DNA of 64,000 nucleotides, taken from contig JAFEFN010000007.1 of assembly GCA_018240525.1 (NCBI GenBank), positions 248,001-312,000 of the forward strand, read 5' to 3'. Made by a program: the position numbers and the translations under genes. The DNA is from Pseudomonadota bacterium. GTDB taxonomy: Bacteria > Pseudomonadota > Gammaproteobacteria > Steroidobacterales > Steroidobacteraceae. Within the stretch, counting starts at the first letter, position 1; every line of letters begins with the position of its first letter. This document shows, in pieces, positions 1 to 6,708 of the stretch. The notes below the pieces were generated by a model. The model was not told where the DNA came from. It saw nothing but the letters and a program-made list of their open reading frames with translations, and did not search any database.

Positions 1-43
1 TTTTATCGGCCGCGGCTCGAACCCGCCGGCGCGCCGGCCACAC

Positions 44-1027
44 TTACCCCGTGCGCCCGCCGCGACTGCGTGAGGCTGCGAGCGGAAGCTCCGCGGGGCG
101 TGCGCTGCGCTGGTACAGCGGTTTCTTCAGCTTCCAGCGCTTGTGCGACCAGGGCCAGTCGGCCGGCGCGGCGCGGATCTGCGCCTCGACCTGGCGCACG
201 TAGCGCTCGGTGAGCTCGCCCGGGGCGAGGCTCTCGCCCGGCTCGCACAGGGGCGCCAGGTCCATCTCATAGTAGCCGCGCGCCAGGCGGCGGAAGCGCA
301 TGAAGTAGACCGGGAGGTGGCTGGCGCGCGAGATCTCCTCCGGACCCATGTAGAAGGCGGTGTCGCGGTTGAGGAAGCGCGTCCAGTGCTTAAACTCGCT
401 GGTGGTCGGCTCCTGGTCGGCGACCATGGCGACACAGCGCACCACGTCGCGGCGCATGATGATGTCGGCGAGCAGCTGCTTGGCGGGGATCATGCGGCTG
501 CCGAAGCGGCCGCGGATCTTCTTCATCTCGCGCTCCGCCAGAGGGTCGGTGAAGGGCTTGTAGGCCGCATCCACCGGGTAGCCCAGTTCCAGCGACAGCG
601 CGAGCAGCATCCATTCCCAGTTGCACTGGTGGGCCGCCACCAGCATCACCGACTGCCCCTGGGCGAGGACCCGCCGGGCGAGCTCGAGGTTGTGCACGCG
701 CACGCGCCGGCGCAGCTCGGCCGCGGACATGGAGGCGGACTTGACCACCTCCGCCAGCATGTCCGCGAAGCCGCGGTAGTAGTCGCGCATCGTGGCGCGC
801 AGCTGCGCCTCGGTGAACTCGGGGAAGGCGCGCGTGAGGTTCTCGCGCACCACCTGTGGGCGGTAGGGAAAGAATCGGTAGGCGAGGATGCCGACGAGGC
901 TCGAGACCAGGTACAGCACCCGCAGCGGCAGCCGCGACAGCGCCCGTCCCCACCAGGCGACCGCCGGCGGGTCGTAGCTGGCGGCTACTTCGGGTTGTGC
1001 ATCAGGTTCCCGATCCTCGGTCGCCAT
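44..1027 (-). CDS. LpxL/HtrB-family lipid A acyltransferase
   Basis: This 327-residue protein belongs to the LpxL/LpxM (HtrB) acyltransferase family, which moves an acyl chain from acyl-ACP onto Kdo2-lipid A precursors at the cytoplasmic face of the inner membrane. A hydrophobic segment lies near residues 35-52. The family's H-x4-E active-site signature is visible as HQCNWEW near residue 133. Length fits the family (about 300-330). The ATG lies 10 bases downstream (on the minus strand) of the stop of the RND permease, so it is probably the last gene of that operon. The C-terminal ~15 residues are basic, low-complexity and not conserved-looking. The exact acceptor position (LpxL, LpxM or another) cannot be told from sequence alone. 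Confidence 0.85.
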   Translation of the reverse strand: MATEDREPDAQPEVAASYDPPAVAWWGRALSRLPLRVLYLVSSLVGILAYRFFPYRPQVVRENLTRAFPEFTEAQLRATMRDYYRGFADMLAEVVKSASMSAAELRRRVRVHNLELARRVLAQGQSVMLVAAHQCNWEWMLLALSLELGYPVDAAYKPFTDPLAEREMKKIRGRFGSRMIPAKQLLADIIMRRDVVRCVAMVADQEPTTSEFKHWTRFLNRDTAFYMGPEEISRASHLPVYFMRFRRLARGYYEMDLAPLCEPGESLAPGELTERYVRQVEAQIRAAPADWPWSHKRWKLKKPLYQRSARPAELPLAASRSRGGRTG

Positions 1028-1037
1028 GGCGCATGGT

Positions 1038-4000
1038 TCAGTTGACGGGGTGCGGCTGTGGCCGGGCAGTCGCGGGCCGAGAGTTGAGCACGCGCCCGAA
1101 TTTCGGCGCCAGCCACTGCTCGATGTCGTCGATCACCGTGAACAGCGCCGGCACGATCACCAGCGTGAGGGCGGTCGAGGTGATGAGCCCGCCGATCACC
1201 GCGATCGCCATCGGCTTGCGCAGCGAGGAGTCACCGCCGAGGCCCACGGCCACCGGCAGCATGCCGGCGATCATCGCCACGGTGGTCATGACGATCGGTC
1301 GCGCGCGCTTGTGGGTGGCCTCGATGATGGCGGTCAGGCGGTCCCGGCCTGCGCGCATCTCCTCGATGGCGAAGTCCACCAGCAGGATGGCGTTCTTGGC
1401 GACGATGCCCATCAGCATAAGCAGCCCGATCATAGCGCCCAGCGACATCGGATTGCCCGTGATCAAAAGCGCAGCCACCGCTCCGCCAAAGGAGAGAAGC
1501 AGCGAGGAGAGGATCGTGATCGGCTGGAACACCCGCGCAAACAGCAGCACCAGCACCGCAAACACCATCAGGATGCCGGTGATCATGGCCAGGAAGAAGT
1601 TGGCCATGAGCTCGAGCATGTACTTGGCCTGGCCGACATCGACCTGGTGCACGCCCTGGGGCAGGTTCTTAAGCGCGGGCAGCGCGTTGACCTTGTCCAT
1701 GGCGGTGCCGAGCTGCACGCCGTTGAGGTCGGCCACGATCGACAGGCGCCGCGCCTGGTTGTAGCGGCGCACGCGGGTCGGCCCCTCGCCGAAGCTGATG
1801 TCGGCCACCGCCTTCAGGGGCACCGCGGCGCCGCTCGCGGTCGGCACCGGCAGGTTCTCCAGCGTCGACAGGTCCTTGCGGCTGTCCTCGCTCAGGGAGA
1901 CGCGGATCGGTACCTGCCGGTCGGACAGGGAGAACTTGGCGCTGTTCTGGTCCAGGTCGCCCATGGTGGCGATGCGGATGGTGTCGCTGAGCGCGGCCAC
2001 GGTGACGCCGAGCTGCGAGGCCAGGTCCAGGTGCGGCCGCACCAGGATCTCCGGCCGGGGCATGTCCCCGTCGATCCCGGCATCGCGCAGCTGGGGCAGC
2101 GCGCGCATCTCCTTGACCACCTGGCGGGCGCTCTGCTCGACGAGCTGCGGGTTGTCACCGGTGATGTAGATGTTGATGTCGCGGCCGTTGCCGCCGCGGT
2201 TGAAGTGGATGCGTGCGTCCGGGATCTTGGCCAGCTCGGTGGTCATCCGGTCCTCGAACTGGCGCTTGGTCTCCTTGCGCTTGTCCGGCTGCACCAGGTT
2301 CACCAGCATCTCCCCGTTGCGCACCTCGCCGAAGTCGTCGCTGCCGATGGTCTCCACCACCGACTCGACTTCCGGCTGGCGCGCCAGGATGCGATAGGCG
2401 GCGGCCGAGACGCTCGCGGTGTCCTGCAGGCGCGCGCCGGCCGGCAGCTCGATCTGCACCTGCGTGAAGCTGTCGTCGTCGTCGCCGAAGAAGGCCTTCG
2501 GGACGATCACCAGCCCGATGATCGAGATCACGAAGAAGGCCAGGCCGCCGCCCAGGGTCTTCCAGCGGTGCGCCGTCACCCAGCGCAGCAGGCGCTGGTA
2601 GCGGGCCATCAGCGGGCCATCCTCGTGGCTGGCGATCTTGTCGGACTTGAGCGTATAGGCGGCGATCACCGGGGTGATCAGGCGCGCCACCAGCAGCGAG
2701 AAGAACACCGCGGTGGCGACCGTGAGGCCGAACTGCTTGAAGAACTGGCCGGTGAGACCGCCCATGAAGCTCACCGGCAGGAACACGGCGATGATGGTGG
2801 CCGAGCAGGCCACGACCGCAAGGCCGATCTCGTCGGCCGCGTCGAGGGCGGCCTGCAGACCGCTCTTGCCCATGCGCATGTGGCGCACGATGTTCTCGAT
2901 CTCGACGATGGCATCGTCGACCAGCACGCCGGCCACCAGCGAGATGGCCAGCAGGCTGATCGAGTTCAGCGTGAAGCCGAGCCACTGCATCACCACGAAC
3001 GTCGGGATCGCCGACAGCGGGATGGCGAGCGCCGAGATCAGCGTCGCGCGCGTGTCGCGCAGGAACAGGAACACCACGAACACGGCCAGGATCGAGCCCT
3101 CGTACAGGGCGCTCATGGCCGAGTGATACATCTGCTCGGTGTAGGTGACCGTGGTGAACACCTGGTTAATGGTCACCTGCGGGTTTTCCTTGCGGATCTT
3201 GGCGATCTCCTCGTCCACCCCCTTCATCACCGAGACGTCCGAGGTGCCCTTGGACTTGAACAGGCTGAAGGTCGTGGCGGGCCGTCCGTTCAGGCGTGCC
3301 AGCGTGCGGATCTCCCCGACGCTGTCGCGCACCGTGGCCAGGTCCGAGAGTCGGGCGAAGCGCCCGCCCGGCAGCATGATCTGCGTGTCGCCCAGGCCCT
3401 GGGCGCTGCGCGCCTCGCCGAGCACGCGGATCGCCTGCTCGCCGCCGCCCACCTGGGCGCGCCCGCCCGGGGAGTCCAGGTTCAGCTGGCGCAGCTGCTG
3501 GTTGACCTGCGCGGCGGTGACGCCGAGGGCCTGCATGCGCGCGGGGTCGAGCTCCACGCGGATCTCGCGGCTGACGCCGCCGCCGCGCGAGACCTGCGAG
3601 ATGCCCTCGACGCCGAGCAGCCGCTTGCTGATGACGTTGTCGACGAACCAGGACAGGTCTTCGTCGGAGAGCGCGCTCGAGCTCACCGCGAAGGCGGCCA
3701 GCTGGTTCGCCTCGGAGTCCATGCGCGTGACGGTCGGCTCCTGGATGCCGGCGGGCAGGTCGACGCGCACCTTGGAGACCGCGTCGCGCACGTCCGCCAC
3801 CGCCCGGTCGATGGGCGTGCCGATGGCGAACTCGATGAACACGCGCGACTGGCCCTCGATGGCCAGCGAGGTGATGTTGTCGATGTTGCCGATGCCGGCG
3901 ACCGCGGCCTCGATCTTCTGCATGATCTGGGTCTCGATCTCCTGCGGCGAGGCGCCCGGCTGCGCCACGACGACGACGACCCCGGGGAAGGAGATGTCGG

Positions 4001-4115
4001 GGTTGAGCGTGCGCGGCATGCGGAAGAAGGCGACCAGCCCCATGAACAGGAGGACGACGAACAGCACCACGGGGGTGACCGGGTGGCGGATCGCCCAGGC
4101 GGACATGTTCTTCAT
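1038..4115 (-). CDS. RND-family efflux permease (AcrB/MexB type)
   Basis: This is a full-length inner-membrane proton-driven efflux permease of the hydrophobe/amphiphile RND class (1025 residues; AcrB is 1049). The family's duplicated layout is clear: a first transmembrane helix (residues ~9-30), a large periplasmic loop, a transmembrane bundle, a second periplasmic loop and a second bundle. The proton-relay acid pair is intact in VLVDDAIVEIEN, and the relay lysine in the second bundle is present in VAKNAILLVDF. It lies 9 bases downstream of its periplasmic adaptor gene, so the two form one operon. No outer-membrane channel gene is present here, so the pump probably borrows a TolC/OprM-type channel. 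Substrate cannot be inferred. Confidence 0.95.
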   Translation of the reverse strand: MKNMSAWAIRHPVTPVVLFVVLLFMGLVAFFRMPRTLNPDISFPGVVVVVAQPGASPQEIETQIMQKIEAAVAGIGNIDNITSLAIEGQSRVFIEFAIGTPIDRAVADVRDAVSKVRVDLPAGIQEPTVTRMDSEANQLAAFAVSSSALSDEDLSWFVDNVISKRLLGVEGISQVSRGGGVSREIRVELDPARMQALGVTAAQVNQQLRQLNLDSPGGRAQVGGGEQAIRVLGEARSAQGLGDTQIMLPGGRFARLSDLATVRDSVGEIRTLARLNGRPATTFSLFKSKGTSDVSVMKGVDEEIAKIRKENPQVTINQVFTTVTYTEQMYHSAMSALYEGSILAVFVVFLFLRDTRATLISALAIPLSAIPTFVVMQWLGFTLNSISLLAISLVAGVLVDDAIVEIENIVRHMRMGKSGLQAALDAADEIGLAVVACSATIIAVFLPVSFMGGLTGQFFKQFGLTVATAVFFSLLVARLITPVIAAYTLKSDKIASHEDGPLMARYQRLLRWVTAHRWKTLGGGLAFFVISIIGLVIVPKAFFGDDDDSFTQVQIELPAGARLQDTASVSAAAYRILARQPEVESVVETIGSDDFGEVRNGEMLVNLVQPDKRKETKRQFEDRMTTELAKIPDARIHFNRGGNGRDINIYITGDNPQLVEQSARQVVKEMRALPQLRDAGIDGDMPRPEILVRPHLDLASQLGVTVAALSDTIRIATMGDLDQNSAKFSLSDRQVPIRVSLSEDSRKDLSTLENLPVPTASGAAVPLKAVADISFGEGPTRVRRYNQARRLSIVADLNGVQLGTAMDKVNALPALKNLPQGVHQVDVGQAKYMLELMANFFLAMITGILMVFAVLVLLFARVFQPITILSSLLLSFGGAVAALLITGNPMSLGAMIGLLMLMGIVAKNAILLVDFAIEEMRAGRDRLTAIIEATHKRARPIVMTTVAMIAGMLPVAVGLGGDSSLRKPMAIAVIGGLITSTALTLVIVPALFTVIDDIEQWLAPKFGRVLNSRPATARPQPHPVN

Positions 4116-4124
4116 GGGATGTCC

Positions 4125-5393
4125 TTACTTCATGGCGGCGGCGGGCGCCGGCGCGATACGGACCTCTTCGCCATCCCGCAGGAAGCCACCGGCGGTGGCC
4201 ACCACGCGTTCGTTGCCGGTGAGGCCGGAACTGATCGTCGTACCGGCATCGGTGATACCGGACACCTTGACCTCGCGGCGCTCGACCTTGTTCGCGGCGT
4301 TCACGAGCAGCACGTAGCTGCCGTTGGCATCGGCCATGACCGCTGTCTGCGGCAGTACCGGGCGTTGCGCCTTGTCGACCGAGACCTCGGCGCGCGCGAA
4401 GGCGCCCGGGCGCAGCGCCGGATCGGGCTTGAGCTGGATGCGGATGTCGCCCAGGCGCGTGGCCGGGTCGATGACCGCGCCCAGCAGGCGCACGGTGCCC
4501 TCGTAGGGCTTGCCGGCACCGGTCAGGTACACGGTGGCCGCCTGCCCGGTCCTCACCACCGCAAGGTCCTGCTCGGCAATCTGGCCGCGCATCTCGACCT
4601 CGCCGCCGCTGGCGATGCGGAATAGCGGCTCGCCGCCCGGGTTGGCGATCTGGCCGACCTCGGCGTGGCGCGTGAGCACCAGCCCGTCCACCGGTGCCAC
4701 GAGACGGGTCCGGGCCAGGCGCGCCTGGGCCTCGGCCAGCTGCGCGGCGACCACCTTGACGTTGGCGGCGTCGGTGACCGAGGTGGCGCGACGGCGCTCG
4801 ATGTCCTCGGCCGAGAGGGCGCCTGCGGCCGCGACACCCTGCGCGCGCCGGTACTCGGCGGCGGACAGCGCAGCCTGCGCGCGCGCCTGTTCGAGCGCGG
4901 CTGCCAGGCGGTTGACCTGCTGCACCAGCACCGAGTCATCGATGCGCGCCAGCAGCTGTCCACGTTTGACCTTATCGCCGGCCTCGACGAACACCCCCGT
5001 GATCCGGCCCGTCTCGCCCTCGTTCGCGATCGGCATGTCGTAGCGGGCGGCGATCGCGCCGGTGAAGGAGACGCTCGAGGTCACTGACTGCAGCGCGGGG
5101 ACGATCACGGTGATCAGTGGCTCATCGCCCCGGTCGGCGAGGGTCGTGGCCGCCGGCTTGGAGTGACCGAACAGCTTCCAGGCGCCCACCACGAGCACGA
5201 GCAAGACCAGCACCACCGCGCCGGTGAGCAGCCAACGGCGGGTCCCGGTCGGTTCGCCCACCGCCGACGGGTCGATGGGCGGGCTCCCGCTGGTTACGCG
5301 CTCCGTGAGGCGGTCGCGCTCGCGCCCGATCCATGAGACGGGCTCCGGCGGGCGCTCGTCAGGCTCGTGAATGGGGTCGAGATTTGTGGCCAC
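4125..5393 (-). CDS. RND efflux periplasmic adaptor (membrane fusion protein)
   Basis: This 422-residue HlyD/AcrA-type adaptor links the adjacent RND permease to an outer-membrane channel. It has an unusually long N-terminal cytoplasmic stretch of about 60 charged residues, then a single transmembrane anchor (LLTGAVVLVLLVLVVGAW). A split biotinyl/lipoyl-like domain follows (GRITGVFVEAGDKVKRGQLL and its partner half near VAPVDGLVLTRHAEVGQ), with an alpha-helical hairpin between the halves and beta-barrel domains after. The start is GTG at 5393 with a GGA Shine-Dalgarno core about 9 bases upstream. It is anchored by a helix rather than a lipoprotein signal. A branched inverted repeat lies 78-156 bases upstream of the start and may affect expression. 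Confidence 0.9.
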   Translation of the reverse strand: MATNLDPIHEPDERPPEPVSWIGRERDRLTERVTSGSPPIDPSAVGEPTGTRRWLLTGAVVLVLLVLVVGAWKLFGHSKPAATTLADRGDEPLITVIVPALQSVTSSVSFTGAIAARYDMPIANEGETGRITGVFVEAGDKVKRGQLLARIDDSVLVQQVNRLAAALEQARAQAALSAAEYRRAQGVAAAGALSAEDIERRRATSVTDAANVKVVAAQLAEAQARLARTRLVAPVDGLVLTRHAEVGQIANPGGEPLFRIASGGEVEMRGQIAEQDLAVVRTGQAATVYLTGAGKPYEGTVRLLGAVIDPATRLGDIRIQLKPDPALRPGAFARAEVSVDKAQRPVLPQTAVMADANGSYVLLVNAANKVERREVKVSGITDAGTTISSGLTGNERVVATAGGFLRDGEEVRIAPAPAAAMK

Positions 5394-5470
5394 GAAGCAA
5401 TTCCTTTTAGCAGGGCCGGCGATGCCGGCCTGAGGCGATTGCGAGCGAGTCTAATCGCGTTATATGCAAT

Positions 5471-5549
5471 GGTCCGCCCGGTTTCGCCCAGTCGACGACT
5501 CCGGGCGACGGGCTGAACCGGGCGTTCCCAGCGCCCTCCCGGGCGGACC
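5471..5549. repeat. branched inverted repeat upstream of efflux operon
   Basis: An 11-base perfect inverted repeat (GGTCCGCCCGG at 5471-5481, its complement at 5539-5549) encloses two further hairpins. Hairpin one pairs CGCCC-AGTC (5485-5493) with GACT..GGGCG (5497-5507) around a GAC loop, with a two-base bulge. Hairpin two pairs GGGCG (5520-5524) with CGCCC (5532-5536) around a seven-base loop. Together they can form a three-way junction on either strand. The element ends 78 bases from the adaptor start codon, so it may be an mRNA leader structure, an operator or a small RNA. The function is not known. Confidence 0.5.
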
Positions 5550-5702
5550 CTCCAGGGGTTGCAGGCCAGGCCGTACGCGCTCAGGCGGATAGCGCACAAG
5601 CGCGCCTAAGCCACTGATATTCCGAGGGGCGCGCATCATACCAGATGAAGGTGGTTTTTCATCGCCCTGCGCTCCGCTGCCGTCTGACGGCCCCGCTTTG
5701 CG

Positions 5703-5729
5703 GGTCCGAGGACCCACATGGGTCGGACC
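5703..5729. repeat. orphan hairpin with 7-bp perfect stem
   Basis: GGTCCGA (5703-5709) pairs with TCGGACC (5723-5729). Inside, CCC/GGG pair around an ACAT loop, with a GGA bulge on one side. No T-tract follows on either strand, so it is not a classical Rho-independent terminator. It lies about 190 bases beyond the 3' end of the tRNA-Thr gene and might be a processing or termination structure for the tRNA transcript. Confidence 0.4.
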
Positions 5730-5913
5730 GTACCTGCGGCCCACGGTTCGCACCGCGAGCACCTCGTTTGATGGGAGTCGCCGGAGGAGGGTTTACAGGC
5801 ACGGCTGAAATATCCGGCAACGGCGGCCCGTACCCCTGTAGGAGATCCGGGGTGCGAGTTATCGGCCGGTGACCAAGAAAGCCACCGGGGGGCGGCATGA
5901 CACGGCCCAAAAA

Positions 5914-5989
5914 TGGTGCCGCCTGTAGGATTCGAACCTACGACCTACGCATTACGAATGCGCCGCTCTACCAACTGAGCTAAGGCGGC
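5914..5989 (-). tRNA. tRNA-Thr (anticodon CGT)
   Basis: The reverse complement folds as a complete 76-base tRNA. The acceptor stem pairs GCCGCCT with AGGCGGC. The D arm is GCTC-AGTTGGTA-GAGC, the anticodon arm GCGCA-TTCGTAA-TGCGT, and the T arm GTAGG-TTCGAAT-CCTAC, followed by discriminator A and an encoded CCA. Loop positions 34-36 read CGT, which decodes ACG threonine codons. The variable loop is five bases. The gene stands alone between the efflux operon and the Fur-family gene. Confidence 0.97.
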
Positions 5990-6054
5990 ACCGCGATTCC
6001 GCAGTACTGAGGACCGAGGAGGCGTTGCGCGGCACGGGCCACGAAAGGCCGCGC

Positions 6055-6060
6055 ATTCTA
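6055..6060 (-). promoter_or_regulatory. possible -10 box for tRNA-Thr
   Basis: On the minus strand TAGAAT is followed directly by a GC-rich stretch (GCGCGGCC), a layout seen in stringently controlled stable-RNA promoters. It lies about 65 bases upstream of the mature tRNA 5' end. I do not see a good -35 box at 16-18 bases, so this is tentative. Confidence 0.3.
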
Positions 6061-6106
6061 CATTCTTTTCCCGCGGTAATCGCCAACCGGTGCCGGGCAG
6101 ACAACC

Positions 6107-6136
6107 CCAGGCACTCCCGCTGCCGGGAGTGCCTGG
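6107..6136 (-). terminator. 13-bp hairpin downstream of Fur-family gene
   Basis: CCAGGCACTCCCG (6107-6119) and its exact complement (6124-6136) flank a four-base loop. It starts 41 bases past the stop codon of the Fur-family gene. No strong T-tract follows on either strand, so it may be a weak or factor-assisted terminator or an mRNA 3'-end stabiliser rather than a textbook intrinsic terminator. It also separates that gene from the tRNA gene's promoter region. Confidence 0.5.
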
Positions 6137-6176
6137 ATCTGCCGGAGAAACAGGCGGCGGGCGGCCGCCAAGAAGA

Positions 6177-6605
6177 CTAGCTCTTGCGGCGCAGCCGGAT
6201 GACCAGGTCGATTCCGGCGACTTCCATGCCGGGCGGTGGCGGCGGCATGTTGCGGAACTCGACCGCGGAGACGGGCACGTCGATCAGGGCTCCGCTGGTC
6301 ATGTCGTGGAAGTGGTAGTGGGCCTCGACGTTGGAGTCGAACCAGGCCCGGGTGCCGTCCACCGAGAGCTGGCGGATCAGGCCGCGGCCGGCGAACAGGT
6401 TCAGGGTGTTGTAGACAGTCGCCTTGGAGACGCGGGCGCCCTCGGCGCGCAGGCTCGCGAGGATCTGCTCGGCGGACAGGTGTTGGTTACGGCACAGAAG
6501 GAGGGAGGCAATGCGCACGCGCTGGGCGGTCGGGCGGATGCCGCAATCGCTCAGGCGCTGTTCCGCGCTCGACTCGAGGGTGGCAGGGGGGGTGCTGGTA
6601 TCCAT
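6177..6605 (-). CDS. Fur-family transcriptional regulator, Irr-like
   Basis: This 142-residue winged-helix regulator of the Fur superfamily shows the DNA-recognition helix signature VSKATVYNTLNLF and, after it, the metal-site segment HYHFHDMTSGALID. The paired CxxC zinc motifs of classical Fur and Zur are absent; only one cysteine (SDCGIRPT) and none near the C-terminus are seen. In this it resembles Irr/PerR-like members, so a role in iron, haem or peroxide response is plausible but not shown. I take the ATG at 6605 because the frame further upstream reads through a terminator hairpin. The -10 box ends about 9 bases before this ATG, implying a near-leaderless mRNA. It has no operon partners. 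Confidence 0.85.
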   Translation of the reverse strand: MDTSTPPATLESSAEQRLSDCGIRPTAQRVRIASLLLCRNQHLSAEQILASLRAEGARVSKATVYNTLNLFAGRGLIRQLSVDGTRAWFDSNVEAHYHFHDMTSGALIDVPVSAVEFRNMPPPPPGMEVAGIDLVIRLRRKS

Positions 6606-6614
6606 AGGGCGCGC

Positions 6615-6643
6615 ATTATACGGAGACAAAAGCCAAATAAAAC
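6615..6643 (-). promoter_or_regulatory. sigma70-type promoter of the Fur-family gene
   Basis: On the minus strand a consensus TATAAT (6620-6615) is preceded at 17 bases by GTTTTA (6643-6638), within an AT-rich island that stands out against GC-rich surroundings. Transcription would begin around 6607-6609, a few bases before the ATG at 6605. Fur-family genes are often self-regulated, so this island is the likely operator location, but I see no clear dyad that I would name as a Fur box. Confidence 0.5.
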
Positions 6644-6653
6644 GCCTGTATAG

Positions 6654-6685
6654 AAAAAAACACCCTGTCAGGGTTTCCCCTGACA
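6654..6685 (-). terminator. Rho-independent terminator of S9 peptidase gene
   Basis: Read on the minus strand, TGTCAGGG-GAAA-CCCTGACA forms a perfect 8-bp stem with a stable GAAA tetraloop. GGGTG and then seven T residues follow. It begins 24 bases past the peptidase stop codon. A second small inverted repeat, GTGCG/CGCAC (6691-6705), lies between the stop codon and this terminator. This is the clearest intrinsic terminator in the window. Confidence 0.9.
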
Positions 6686-6708
6686 CAATTGTGCGCTAGG
6701 CGCACAGA

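Larger units (their letters stand above)
5394..5913. other. gene-free 520-base region rich in inverted repeats
   Basis: No convincing gene lies between the efflux adaptor and the tRNA. Open frames of 75-83 codons occur on both strands (for example 5645-5872 and 5659-5910), but they lack ribosome binding sites and domain-like composition, so I do not call them. The stretch holds the upstream region of the efflux operon, a branched inverted repeat (5471-5549), a smaller GC stem (5583-5607) and a 7-bp hairpin (5703-5729). I found no transposase fragment, att-like duplication of the tRNA 3' end, or CRISPR repeat. Confidence 0.6.

Noticed and set aside
1026..4625. A 1199-codon open frame on the plus strand opposite the RND permease and adaptor
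   Set aside because: It is antisense to clear homologues and rich in His/Arg/Asp runs typical of reverse-strand GC-rich coding DNA. No domain is recognisable.
5645..5910. Small open frames on both strands in the gene-free stretch
   Set aside because: No ribosome binding site, no motif, and they overlap each other across hairpins.
5914..5989. tRNA-Thr as the attachment site of an integrated element
   Set aside because: I found no repeat of the tRNA 3' end, integrase or phage gene nearby.
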